Assembly (NCBI GenBank): GCA_036924285.1 | Contig: JAYKYS010000005.1 | Span: forward strand, 124,001-188,000 | DNA from: Asterella californica | Lineage: Eukaryota > Streptophyta > Marchantiopsida > Marchantiales > Aytoniaceae | Direction: 5' to 3' | DNA length: 64,000 nucleotides | Position numbers and translations under genes: made by a program | In this document: positions 22,396 through 33,564 of the stretch, one piece after another | How the letters are laid out: each line of letters begins with the position of its first letter | Numbering within the stretch: the stretch's first letter is position 1 | Notes under the pieces: model-generated | The model's database searches: none | Told to the model about the DNA's origin: nothing | What the model saw: only the letters and a program-made list of their open reading frames with translations

Positions 22396-22739
22396 CCACC
22401 AGAGTACTGAGAACAGATGTCTCTATCCTTCTACTACTAGATCTGGTAGACCAAATGACTGAACAACCGATCACAAGTTCAGAACGTCTTCTTCTCCTGC
22501 TTCTGGTTGCACTCACTGCAATCTTCCGAGATCGAGTCTTCCAAGGAGTTCTTGGAAGCAGGGAAGCGGCTTCTTCCAACTTTTCCTGAGGTATCTTATC
22601 AGCTTCTGGTTGCGGTTTCCGTCTTCTAGCAAGATAGAGTCCCACAACACATTCAACTACAATCGAAGTTAGTTCGAAACGAACCTAACTAATGGCACAC
22701 AGATCCAGGAAGCTTAGAACAGAAGTTACTAAGATGAAA
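22396..22739 (-). other. element A untranslated leader between primer site and gag
   Basis: This is the ~340 bp between the primer site and the gag ATG. A 96-codon frame that opens only at a GTG (22645-22355) overlaps it and is rich in Arg and Ser. It is in another frame from gag and has no counterpart that I can see, so I treat the stretch as leader RNA. Confidence 0.5.
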
Positions 22740-22757
22740 TCCCCGGCAGCGGCGCCA
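22740..22757 (-). promoter_or_regulatory. primer-binding site, tRNA-Asp type
   Basis: The minus strand reads TGGCGCCGCTGCCGGGGA, 19 bases downstream of the LTR end (CACTACA at 22783-22777). From known elements, Athila/Tat-type retrotransposons use a site that differs from this by one base (GTTG for GCTG), complementary to the 3' end of tRNA-Asp. It fixes the direction of element A and the right limit of its internal region. Confidence 0.9.
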
Positions 22758-24385
22758 AAAATGGTTCCTCACTATATGTAGTGACGTAGGATTTCTCCTT
22801 TTGCCCATTTAGTATACAAGATATCGTTCCCACAGAGGATTTGCACAAGTAACGCTGCTCTAAGTTCTAAGATCTGTTCAAACACACAAACACACGGGTT
22901 TTGTCTAGAAATCCCGTCTTCTCACAAAACCACACAAAACAACACGTCTTCCAGACACGCCAAATGGTGCTCTGGACCCAAACAAACAACTACCAATTAC
23001 AATATCACACAACTATTCACAGAGAAGCTCAGGAAGACGATCTTCCTGCTTCCAGGTTGCTTCTTTCGGTCGTCTCGATACTGTCTTCCCGAAGCGATTC
23101 TCGTCTTCTGGGGGTTTAGCTCGTCTTCTCACACCTCCAGAAGGCTGTCCGGCTTCGCAGAAGTCGACTAGTAACAGTCGTTACATCTTATTCTCACACT
23201 CACATTCCAATCGGGTTAGATTAATCACAGGGTGTATGCCCCCTGTAGCCTTCCCAGGCTTCTGCCTACGGAAGTTGTCTTCCTGCAGCGCTACAACGAC
23301 ATTCACCTTCACGGAAGCTCAATAGAAGTATCGGAAGCTCACTAGAAGAAGATAAGAAGATGGGGAAGATGGGGGAAGATGGAGAAGATGAGAAAAGCCA
23401 AACAAGAGAAAACAAGATGAAAAGAGTAAATTAAGATTCCGACAGGCTTCTAGTCCGGATCCTGACTAACAAGCCATCCCTGCTTGTAATAGTTTGGGGA
23501 GGAAGACAACAAACGTGAGTACTGTAGCACCGTCTTCTACTCGAGGATGTCGTCTTCTGTTGCGGGAAGAAGTCTTCTTTCTTCTTCACTTCGCTGCTCT
23601 GACTGCTCTGTCTTCTGTGATCACTTACCCAGAAGACCGTTCGTACGTAGATCCCAAGTGCTCTACTGAACGAGTCAAGCTACACTCCACAACTATTGAC
23701 ATTCACCGCCACTCAAGAAGAACACTTCCCATGCACAATTGGGAGCGAATTCAATACATTCCACCACCTAGAAGACATGAGCGAAGCTGTTGCACTCAAA
23801 TCCACAATCTATTCCCCGAGAAGAAGTCACAATGGCATTGGGAAGCTCACTCCCGCTACTTCCTGCGTCTACTCCTCGACACACCAGCCTAGCTAACAGG
23901 ACTGCACGAGGATGCCGTTCCCTGTTCCTGGACTGTCCACTACCTCTATCTACATCTCCGAACCACTGCTGGTGCGAGTATGCAGACCCCTCCTGTATAT
24001 TCCAAGACTATTCGTATGTTTCCAACAACGGGTGTAGTGCGCTAAGACTGTCTCGGCTCTAATGTGTCTCGCCTGCCTGCTTGTAGAATCGGTGTGTATG
24101 TTCAGTTACTGCCGAATTCTACAGAACTGGCAGAGCTCTCAGAGAGCTTTTCTCCTACCCTGCTATCCTACTTAACCATCTGGCTCGAGAGTCAGGGGAG
24201 GCGACCACTAGGGAGAGAGAGAGAGGCGCTGACAAGAGGTTGTCACCTCACATGCATGCGGTCCCTCTTCCCAATTAGCCCTCCACTGTGTTACTTCTAC
24301 GCTACCTATGCTGCCACATGGAGTCCTAACTATTTTTACAAGGAAAACTGCCACCCTTAAGATAGCATGTTTGATCCTACTAAAT

Positions 24386-26014
24386 CTAGAAGTGTCGATT
24401 GAGTTTGCTAACTACTCTGATTGCTCGGTGGCAATCTCTACATGATCTGCTCCTACCGGAGCTACTACCTCGACTTCTGATGGGCTGGGAAGCCCTGCAC
24501 TTACCTCGGGTACCACTGAGGTAGCTTCCCTCTCCTCGCTCTTCGCTGGCCCTGCTATTTCTGCGGCTGCGTCTTCCTCGGCTTCGACTTCGGAAGACGG
24601 CATGGTCCTCGGCTTCGACTTCGGAAGACGGCATGGTCCTCTGGGAAGACGAGTCGAATGGTGCGTCTTCGGTCTTCTGAGGCACAGATGCAGTACTAGG
24701 GACCATGGCGATCTCATAGGGGTCCGGGGAAGTCGCTTCCTCCACGCGGAATACTTGGGAAGACGGCTCGTCTTCCTGTCTTCCAGAAGACATCATGTCT
24801 TCCGGGGCGTCTTCTGGAGTCTTCTCGTCTTCCAACGCTGTCACCACCAAGTGTACAGCGAGATCGAACTCCTCCTTCTCCATTCCGGATCCAGTCGAGG
24901 GTGCTGGGGCTTGGGAAGATGCGGTTGCAGGTGTCGGAAGTGAGGGAAGACCATAAAGTGTCTTCACTCCTTCTATCTGTCTATCCAGGTACCTGAACAT
25001 GCTATCTCTGCATTCCACCAACCTCGTCTTGGACCCGCTGTCCCATTCCCTAGCTAAGGTAAGTAACTTCTTACCCGCGGTGAAGTTGAACTTCTTCCGA
25101 AGCGCTTCTACCGACTGAGCTAGCATCTTTTGCGCACGAGCCTCCGCTGCTTCCCTTTGCGTCTTCTCTGTTGCAGCTCGCGCTTCTGCGGCTTCTCGCT
25201 GCATCTTCCAAGTGGTCTGCTCTTCTGCGAGGGCAGTGATCTTCTCCCGTACTCGGAGAACTTCCTGATCACGCTGCTGTACTCGCGTCTGCAACTCCTG
25301 GTTGCTCTTCCGAAGTTGCATCGACTCCTTGGCAGAAGCGGCTGCTTCCGCCTTGTACCTGGCTGCAAGCTTCTCCGTAGTGCGGAGACTAGCTTCCAGA
25401 GACTCCGTCTTCTGCTGGCTGTCTTCCTGTCGCAGCAAGGTGCGCAGGCCGAATCCAGGCTGTAGAGGCTTCTCCTGTGCCCTCGCTCTCCTTTCCAGCA
25501 ACTCCATAGCGGGCTGGATCTCCTTCTGGAAGTAGGCACTGAACTCCTCCAGTCGTCTTCCTACGGAAGACAAGTTCATCCCCACCACTCGCTCGATGGT
25601 GTCGACTTCGTCTTCCAGAGGCAAGGGAGCCTCTTCCACCACTACGGCCTTCATCTTCTACGCACGAGAAGAAGCTACTCTTCTCATCTTCCGGGGTGAA
25701 AGACTCCTCGTGGCAGGAGCGGCTCTCCTCTTTGCGCTTCCTCGCATCGCAGTAGGAGTGCCCATCCATCCTTCGTCTTCTGGAGTCTTCGGAAGACTCC
25801 CAGGTGTTACAGAAGCTGTCTTCTGCTCCGATCGGATACTCAGCAAGTCTTCCTCCGAGTCCGACTCCGATCCTGAATGGATGAGGGAGATGGGTGTCCT
25901 CGGTACACTTCTGTGACCCATCTTCCTCACTAGCATGGCGTCTTCAGGCCCACTAGACTCGTCTTCTCTCACCAGAAGCGTCTTCTGGTGAGAGCCGGGT
26001 CTCAGCTGTGACAT
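24386..26014 (-). pseudogene. LTR-encoded Ser-rich/coiled-coil protein, one stop
   Basis: One frame runs from 26014 to 24386, interrupted only by TAG at 25658-25660. The upstream 118 codons are Ser/Asp/Glu-rich (ISLIHSGSESDSEEDLLSIR). Downstream, about residues 60-210 of the 422-codon part form a strong coiled coil (KSNQELQTRVQQRDQEVLRV, REAAEARAATEKTQREAAEA). Then comes EKEEFDLAVHLVVTALEDEK, a PS-rich tail and an RS-rich end. The coiled coil recurs at 59559-59990 in the solo LTR, so it belongs to the LTR. I recognise no enzyme. Some plant gypsy elements carry an extra ORF with a globular start and coiled-coil end (the 'putative gypsy type transposon' family); similarity to it is a guess from layout. 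Confidence 0.7.
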
Positions 26015-26073
26015 CAGAGTGGGAGGGGGCGTTGCTGCTGCCTCTCAGTCATCGTCTTCCGAGGTCTCCTCCT

Positions 26074-26784
26074 TCACCTCCTGTCGCTCCGTTGGCCCAT
26101 ACACTGCCAGCTGATCTTCCCTAAGATCCCCCATGCTACATACAAGTAGCAGAAGAAGGGCGTCAGATGTCCTCCCGCCGGGGTACCCACGTATGCTAGC
26201 TCCGTCTGTACATAGTTGTGGATGTGCGCGCTCCAGTAGATTGGCACTCTGTCATCCCACACTGATTCCAAGAACTCCACGTCCTGATCTCCTAAGTACC
26301 TCGTCTTCTGCGCTTTTCCCTTGGGGAAAAGATGCAGAAACAATTTCGCCAGAAGTCGCTTCTTCGGCTCCCGGTAAGACTCTATCTTCCAACCGTTCCT
26401 CCCCTGCCTGTCTTCCACGAAAAGGCAGGTGGTACTCCCAGGCACATGCCATGAACTCACAATCCTAGGCAAGATCTTCTTCTCGTACCAATATCCTCGG
26501 TTCTCGGTCTCAGGCCTGTGAAACGCCTTACGCCACCAGTCTTCTGTCCAGGAAGATGGTCTTCCCCGAACAACTCCTGCCTTTGCAAGTACACGGTTAC
26601 GCGGTGGTAACGCGGCCCATACCTCCTCCAAAAGCCCTTGATCTGCGAGGTTCCAGTCCCACAGGAAGAAGTCGAGACCCAACTCCTTGAGGAAAGGAGT
26701 GGCCTCGGTCAATTCTGTCGCTGGTAACACCAAGCCTCGTGGATGCATCGACATACCTGGAAGATCTGCTGCACTAAACCACAA
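26074..26784 (-). pseudogene. LTR-encoded globular protein of unknown function
   Basis: 236 codons open from a TTG at 26784 (no ATG before MSMHPRG); the frame is preceded by a stop about 20 codons upstream. Features: tryptophan-rich FFLWDWNLADQGLLEEVWAA, WTEDWWRKAF, RGYWYEKKILPRIVSSWHVP, then RVPIYWSAHIHNYVQTELAY and GGHLTPFFCYLYVAWGILGK. It resembles a folded domain, not low-complexity sequence. A frame change near 26060 would link it to the Ser-rich/coiled-coil part, giving one protein of ~800 residues. The C copy of the LTR has lost this part (joint near 59490). I do not recognise the family. Confidence 0.6.
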
Positions 26785-28362
26785 GTACCTACTATGAGCT
26801 GAAGGCTCAGTTCTTCTCGAGTGCCCACAGTCTAGCTTCCACTCTCAGAAGACGAAACTAGTCTTCCAGAAGACAGCTACTCCGTCTTCTGGGATTCTAA
26901 CAGTGCTTCCTAAATAGCTCTCGTCTTCCGAGCTATATCTAAACAATCCTATCTAAGCAAGGCCTCGCATGGATTACCAAGAAGACAACCCACCTTGCAT
27001 TACATCCTACTTCCTATCAGAAGATACAAGATATGCGAGAAGTAGAGTATGAGAAAGGTTCAGAAGATGGTTGCGGGCTCCTGCGGTGACAGTGGCCTCT
27101 GGGAAGACACTTGGGACAGCTTCCGATTCAATGTCGTTCTCGGAAGACCTCCCGAAGTCAGACTTCTCTTCACTGGTCTCACCTGTCTTCTTCTTCCTAC
27201 GCGCAATCTATCCTCACAACAGACTCAAGACATGTGCACTCTGTTCTTCTGACTTCTCACCTCTCATACGCACTCAGAAGAAGTTTGCTGCATGATGGGA
27301 AGACATGACCCTCGACCATTCTCTCCGGATTCTGCCAACAATACTTCTCACAACTCTCTTCTAAGTTCGGGAAGAAGAAGGAACGGCTGCTATGGGTCGG
27401 ACAGAAGAGACCCGAAATGGACCCTCACGTCTTCTCGCTCATTTTGCCAGCCCTTCATTCTTCTAGTCTCTCTAGGAAGATGTGGAGTTGAGAAGCTTGG
27501 AAGACCGGGAGGCACAGGCCTAGTTCCCGAGTTCCAACTTCTCGAAATAACACAACAACTCACCACACCACTCAGGCTTCGTACCAAGTCTCTCTAAACA
27601 CAAAAGCAAAGCAAATCCACTCTTGATACGAATTGTGTTCAGTCGACTTCCGAAGACAGTCTTCTGAAGATGTCTTCCGAAGACAATCAAGTTCAAGAAG
27701 CGTCTTCCGAAGATGTTCCCATCTTCCGAATCGTCTTCTATTCCAAGTTTCGGGGGTAGAGAGGTAGTAGGGTAGAGAAATTGATAGTTGGGTTCGCCAA
27801 TTTGAAGACTAGGGGTAGGGAAGCTCGAATTGAGCTCGGGAAGAAGCAAGGAGATATCTTGACAGAAATTGGGCAGCGCTTCCGCGCCCAATGTCTCAAT
27901 AGGAAAGATGGGAGGTGGGGTAATCGATCAGGCTGCCTGCACACAGTCAAGGAAGCGCGGGGAGTACCAGACAAATGGCGAGAAGAAGTGGGAAGGGGAA
28001 AGAACAAGGGAAAGAACCTCTACAGTCTTCTTCGGCTCCCGAGTTGTCTTCGACCTCCGTGCGCTTCTGGCTCTTGTACTAGCTTCCAATGCGACTCCTC
28101 TCGAATGCACATGCTGTCAATTTCGGTCCACACCTCGATTCTACTTTCGCTTCTACTCGCCACTCTCCACTGTCAACTTCTCGGAAGCTCCACAGGAATG
28201 CCTTCGCTCTCTCTGCTGTTTGTGCTCCCGCAATCCGATTTCACCCTTCGCCTAGCTTCCAACGTACTCTCTACTACCTCGATGTCTTACTCGATTCCTC
28301 TCTCAATGCTAGCTCGAAGTTCACTCTCTCAATCGATCTTCTTCAGGCGCACTGTGCTGCAG

Positions 28363-29735
28363 TGTCGCGCCATTTGGCGGCTACATGCTTGACTTCTACT
28401 CCGACGCTTAGATTTGGTAGTTCTAGAAGTTAGCTCATATTACTTCTAGTCCTTTATGTATATGTTTGACACCTTTGCATACGGTGTTAACACTATTTTG
28501 AGTCCTAGTAGGCTGATAGTATGTTAGTTATCTTGTTCAAGCATTTGTGCGCTTGTGCAAGTGACTTCTTACTTGTCTATGACGTTCAATGTACATAACT
28601 TAGGGTTTCCATGCTGATAGGGGTTTGAGCTCATGGGTTGTACTTACTTGTCGCCCATGCATGCTTTCTAGCTAATTTAAATTATTTTTCGGGGCTATGT
28701 GTCATTTTAGGTAGTTTAAGTTTTACGCTGGCACTCTAGGGGGCTTGACGTGGTAGCTTATGAGTGTAGAAAAGTTACCAGGTAGTTTAAGGCACAAAAG
28801 AACAGTCAAGTGGAGCTATGAACTCCCATTGGTCCATTTTTGTCTTTTGTAAAACTCTAAGTTTAGAAACAGAGCTCTAGAGTGGAGTTCGAGCAATTGG
28901 TGAGGTATCTTCGAAATCTGAGAACACAGGAAGAGAGAGCTCGTCGTGCCAAGCACTGTCAGTGAAATTTTTGCTCGATTTGGATCAATAAACAAGGAGT
29001 TATGCCCAATTGAAGTCCGGATTGTGCCAAAACTGCATCACTTTTGTTGATTTTGGGGTTTTCGGTGCCAATTGCAGCAAAATTGAGGAAATCATTTCAA
29101 AACTTCGTGGTTGCGTTCACTGTCAGGAGGGCTACGACTGTCCAAAAAGTTTTGTATCATTTGAGTAACTGAGTAATTCAGGGCGGCCGCTGAAGCAGAG
29201 GGGGTCTGAAAAGCTCTTAATCTAGAGCAGCGACTTTAGAGAAGGAGATCTGGAGTTCTACAAACAATCAGGAGTTCCAACTTCACAGGGATGTTCAGCA
29301 TCCTGTAGACTTCAAATACTGTGAGAAGATTTGAAATTCATCGAGCCAATTCTCTGTTCTATGTCTGAATAGTTGTCTAGGTACCAGAAATTGCCATAAT
29401 TCTCTTATTCAGAACTTTTCTGTCAACATCTCGGTGCTAGAATTCAATCTCAGGCTGAAACTTCGTGTGTCTGTTCAGTAGTGCCTCATTTACATGTAGG
29501 GGAAGTTTAGAAGTCTAAACCTTCATATTTTTCCTCTCTTTGAGTGTCAAAGTTCACCGCCTAAGCCTATTACTACCAATGAGACCTAAATTTCGCTTTT
29601 TGAGCATATCAGAGGATCCTACACTCATGTGTGAGTGTTTATAGCTCCTGTTGTGACCTGAAAGCCAACCTCTTGAGTAAACAACCACAGCCAGAAGCCC
29701 GGCGCTTTCCTAGGTAGACGGATCACACTCCGACA
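28363..29735 (+). repeat. solo LTR-B (1373 bp) nested in element A's 5' LTR
   Basis: It starts TGTCGCGCC and ends CACACTCCGACA; it is the same LTR as those of element B, with sense on the plus strand. The flanks are GCAG (28359-28362) and GCGG (29736-29739). Element A's 3' LTR has the empty site, a single GCGG, near 15693. The left copy thus carries a CG-to-CA change. There is no internal sequence, so it is a product of LTR-LTR recombination. Confidence 0.92.
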
Positions 29736-30161
29736 GCGGGAAGTTGGAAGGTGACTAATGTGCTTCCTCACGCATCTTCCCCGCAGATTAGGGGTTCTCG
29801 TCCTTGGTGTCTTCCTGACCTACCTACCTATTCGGTGCGCTCCAGTAGGTACACCTACTGTCTTACCCGAAAACTCGTGGTTGATCCTTCGCGGTCGCTG
29901 TCTTCTGGAAGATAGGTGTCTTCCGCCGTCTTCCCATCTTCCGCCGTCTTCTCATCTTCTGAAGACGCAACTGAGAAGATGATCTTCCGAAGACGGTCGT
30001 CTTCTGAAGAAGTCAACTTCTTATTACAAACAGCTCTTAAGATCATCTTCCTACTAAGAAAGCCGTAACCTTAAGTAACAACGCTTCTTCAGTTATACAA
30101 ACAAGTCATTATCCTTAAAAATTTCAAAAATTCGTGCATCCTGTAATTTGTGGGCACCACA

Positions 30162-30473
30162 AAAAGTTGAACCAACTCTCAAGGGTGAAGAATATGAGAA
30201 TATCAAGTTTACCTGAGCTAGAGCATGTAAAAACTTTTTCTGAGCAAAACTTTTCAAACTTTTTCTGAGCAACTTTTCCCAGCTAGAGCATGTAAAAACT
30301 TTTTCTGAATCAACTCCCGAAGAGCAATAGGTGGAAGGTCAAAATCACGCTCAAAAATGTTTCATTTTCCACACCAACCCACCACATCAGCATACCAACC
30401 AAATGAGAATGTAGCTCTTAGAGCTTGACAAGGTAATCTCGTCTCTCCAAGGGATCTCACCCGATTTCTCCTT
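30162..30473 (-). pseudogene. LINE fragments next to element A, inverted chimera
   Basis: Bases 30162-30215 encode LINE ORF1 (KLNQLSRVKN) on the plus strand, followed by the junction repeat. Bases 30300-30465 carry the ORF2 C-terminal piece on the minus strand. Together they are the reverse complement of the chimera at 10566-10870 (and 1720-2030). Element A interrupts the ORF1 codons at its right edge. Confidence 0.65.
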
Positions 30474-31011
30474 GGAGAAGTTACAGGACTCGAAAGATGG
30501 AGAAAACAAGCTAGGTCCCAGCTTACGGGCTTTTGGCACAACTTCAGATCTTCACTTTCATCACATATATGGGTAGAGCTCGTTGTCAGCTTTTCATGGG
30601 CATCTTGTCTACTTCATTTGGACACCTACTGGAGAAGTTACAGGACTCGAAAGATGGAGAAAACAAGCTAGGTCCCAGCTTACGAGCTTTTGGCACAATT
30701 TCAGATCTCCACTTTCATGCATCAACGGGTAGGGCTCATTGTCAGCTTTTCATAGGCACCTTGTTTACTTCGTTTGGACGTCTAATGAATAAATTATGCG
30801 ACTCGAAAGAAGAAAAAATCAAACTAGACCCTAGTTTACTTGCTGACTGGGTATTTGAGACTTCAGGCGTTATCAAAGACGCAAGGGGTCTGCTTCATTA
30901 TTATTGAAGAGAACCGGTACGTACAGAGACTGACGTAAGGGGGCAGCTTAAGGGGCCAGCTTGTTTCTATCTGTCGATGGACGTTTTGGAGAATTGAGAA
31001 GTCCAATACAA
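30474..31011. repeat. LTR-D fragment, inverted
   Basis: This is the reverse complement of about 10030-10560, including two ~157-bp units and the GTACGTACCGGTTCTCTTCA region. Part of it (from 30773) lies inside the first unit of the 1396-bp tandem duplication and so recurs at 32169-32408. Confidence 0.75.
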
Positions 31012-31483
31012 AGCGTCTCGACGAGACCTTTCCAATGGTATCAAGCTTGCTCAAAACCAACAATCACCGCTCTTTCGATGATCGATTTTGTCCACGAGTG
31101 TCAACTCCTTTTTCCAACAGGTCCGCGAAATAAAAACACACCTCAACACCTCAATTATCCTCAGATGACAGCAAGATTTGTCTCAATGGAAGCATCTGAG
31201 CGAGTCCTTTCCAACGATACCAAGTTTGCTCAAAACCAACAACCACAGCTCTTTCGATGATCGATTTTATCCACGGGTGTCAACTCCTTTTTCTAACAGG
31301 TCCGCGAAATGAAAACAAACCTCAACACCTCAATTCTCTTCAGATCGCAGCAAGATTTGGCTCGATGGAAGCGTCTTGGCGAGACCTTTCTAATGGTACC
31401 AAGCTTGCTCAAAACCAACAACCGTAGCTCCTTCCACGATTGATTTTGTCCACGCATGTCAACTCCTCTCTCTAACAGATCCT
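31012..31483 (-). promoter_or_regulatory. LINE 5'-UTR monomers, ~2.6 units (repeated at 32408-32879)
   Basis: Units are marked by GATCGATTTTGTCCACG-type words at about 31080, 31257 and 31434, so the period is ~177 bp. They read in the LINE sense on the minus strand. No ORF1 follows; they join LTR-D on one side and element D on the other. The second tandem unit repeats them at 32408-32879. Confidence 0.7.
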
Positions 31484-32168
31484 CAAAAATCCATGAGTAT
31501 ATCAATATCCTGAGTTGTTGCCCATATCAGATGTTAGAGGATACCAGCAAGCATTACCGTCAGATATTTCGCTGTTGGGGGCGCAAGATCTTACATTTGT
31601 TGGCACCATTCACTTGGTGATAGTCGAATGATCATGTCAAGGTCACACTCGTGCTAGGAGAGATCAAGGTTTACATGACCCGCGATCTAGGATGTTCTGG
31701 GAGATGTTACGGATCTTACGATATTTCCAGATGCATAAGATAGATTCTTCAACGTAAATCTTGAAGAACGTTCTTTTGTTGAGTGATGCTCGTACACAGA
31801 TGATGAGAGTGTGCACCAAGTGCTGTCTTGGGTTGGACCGACAGTGTTGTTGGATGCAGCGATAGTAGTATCTAGTGCACATCGTTCACGATTGTGATGG
31901 ACGAACTTGTTACCAAGAGAAGTGCTTAAGTGCACACACGATGGAGTGAGACGACCAGCTCACATCACGGTTGATAGCATCTTGGATGCAGGACGACAAT
32001 CTCAAATAATGAGAGTCGTCGATAGGTCACCCATGGCAATGGTGAACCTAGTGGGACGGTCCATGGTAGCGTTACTTACTTTGGTAAGCTTTCCAGCGTC
32101 ACATGCTTACAGAGATGGAGGACCTGGGCTTGTATGAGATGCTCAGTTACGGCAGTTGGTGGAGCTCA
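31484..32168 (+). pseudogene. element D, decayed gag-protease region (repeated at 32880-33564)
   Basis: The plus strand has only short frames broken by stops. The longest, at 31907-32137, has RRPAHITVDSILDAGRQSQI followed by MAMVNLVGRSMVALLTLVSF, which fits the place of a gypsy aspartic protease whose active-site LDTG has become LDAG. It leads in order to the RT at 33954, but the region is too decayed to define domain edges. Confidence 0.5.
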
Positions 32169-33564
32169 TTTGGACGTCTAATGAATAAATTATGCGACTC
32201 GAAAGAAGAAAAAATCAAACTAGACCCTAGTTTACTTGCTGACTGGGTATTTGAGACTTCAGGCGTTATCAAAGACGCAAGGGGTCTGCTTCATTATTAT
32301 TGAAGAGAACCGGTACGTACAGAGACTGACGTAAGGGGGCAGCTTAAGGGGCCAGCTTGTTTCTATCTGTCGATGGACGTTTTGGAGAATTGAGAAGTCC
32401 AATACAAAGCGTCTCGACGAGACCTTTCCAATGGTATCAAGCTTGCTCAAAACCAACAATCACAGCTCTTTCGATGATCGATTTTGTCCACGAGTGTCAA
32501 CTCCTTTTTCCAACAGGTCCGCGAAATAAAAACACACCTCAACACCTCAATTATCCTCAGATGACAGCAAGATTTGTCTCAATGGAAGCATCTGAGCGAG
32601 TCCTTTCCAACGATACCAAGTTTGCTCAAAACCAACAACCACAGCTCTTTCGATGATCGATTTTATCCACGGGTGTCAACTCCTTTTTCTAACAGGTCCA
32701 CGAAATGAAAACAAACCTCAACACCTCAATTCTCTTCAGATCGCAGCAAGATTTGGCTCGATGGAAGCGTCTTGGCGAGACCTTTCTAATGGTACCAAGC
32801 TTGCTCAAAACCAACAACCGTAGCTCCTTCCACGATTGATTTTGTCCACGCATGTCAACTCCTCTCTCTAACAGATCCTCAAAAATCCATGAGTATATCA
32901 ATATCCTGAGTTGTTGCCCATATCAGATGTTAGAGGATACCAGCAAGCATTACCGTCAGATATTTCGCTGTTGGGGGCGCAAGATCTTACATTTGTTGGC
33001 ACCATTCACTTGGTGATAGTCGAATGATCATGTCAAGGTCACACTCGTGCTAGGAGAGATCAAGGTTTACATGACCCGCGATCTAGGATGTTCTGGGAGA
33101 TGTTACGGATCTTACGATATTTCCAGATGCATAAGATAGATTCTTCAACGTAAATCTTGAAGAACGTTCTTTTGTTGAGTGATGCTCGTACACAGATGAT
33201 GAGAGTGTGCACCAAGTGCTGTCTTGGGTTGGACCGACAGTGTTGTTGGATGCAGCGATAGTAGTATCTAGTGCACATCGTTCACGATTGTGATGGACGA
33301 ACTTGTTACCAAGAGAAGTGCTTAAGTGCACACACGATGGAGTGAGACGACCAGCTCACATCACGGTTGATAGCATCTTGGATGCAGGACGACAATCTCA
33401 AATAATGAGAGTCGTCGATAGGTCACCCATGGCAATGGTGAACCTAGTGGGACGGCCCATGGTAGCGTTACTCACTTTGGTAAGCTTTCCAGCGTCACAT
33501 GCTTACAGAGATGGAGGACCTGGGCTTGTATGAGATGCTCAGTTACGGCAGTTGGTGGAGCTCA

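Larger units (their letters stand above)
15311..30161 (-). mobile_element. element A: Athila/Tat-like Ty3/gypsy retrotransposon
   Basis: Order on the minus strand: 5' LTR (30161-22777), tRNA-Asp-type primer site (22757-22740), leader, gag-pro-pol (22395-16177), purine-rich tract and 3' LTR (16118-15311, truncated). The RT has FLDGYSGYNQVSIREEDKSK and MPFGLCNAPATFQRLM, as in the plant non-chromovirus (Athila/Tat, Selgy, Phygy) group. Which lineage it belongs to needs a tree. The right flank is LINE ORF1 DNA, and the left flank is LINE-related DNA of another unit, so no target duplication remains. Confidence 0.85.
22777..30161 (-). repeat. element A 5' LTR (~6.0 kb without the nested solo LTR) with coding region
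   Basis: The minus strand starts TGTGGTGCCC (30161) and ends CACTACA (22777), followed by the primer site. Subtracting the nested LTR and its 4-bp duplication leaves ~6.0 kb. The same ends bound a 3496-bp solo LTR at 58371-61866, which lacks ~1.5 kb around the 26074-26784 frame and ~1 kb elsewhere. In between are two protein-coding stretches (26784-26074 and 26014-24386). The segment is dense in GAAGAC/GTCTTC words. The ~1.6 kb after the coding part (24385-22777) has only short frames. Confidence 0.8.
30773..33564. repeat. 1396-bp direct tandem duplication (two units)
   Basis: Unit 1 is 30773-32168 and unit 2 is 32169-33564, both starting TTTGGACGTCTAATGAATAA and ending GTTGGTGGAGCTCA. I see only about five differences, such as CACCGCTC against CACAGCTC near 31068/32464 and GGTCCATGG against GGCCCATGG near 32059/33455. 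Each unit holds an LTR-D piece, LINE monomers and the start of element D. It is either a very recent duplication or an assembly artefact. Confidence 0.93.

Noticed and set aside
22355..22645. 96-residue minus-strand frame upstream of gag as an extra gene
   Set aside because: It starts only at GTG, overlaps gag in another frame and is composed of Arg/Ser runs; leader RNA is the simpler reading.
23494..24360. Overlapping plus-strand frames of 66-132 residues
   Set aside because: They lie in the downstream part of the element A LTR, antisense to it, with no conserved counterpart in the solo LTR at 60640-61860.
30533..30907. 124-residue plus-strand frame with an ITYMGRARCQLFMGILSTSF-type repeat, also at 1252-1660 and 49580-49780 on the other strand
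   Set aside because: It follows the ~157-bp tandem repeat of LTR-D; similar peptides appear only because the DNA is duplicated, and there are no protein features.
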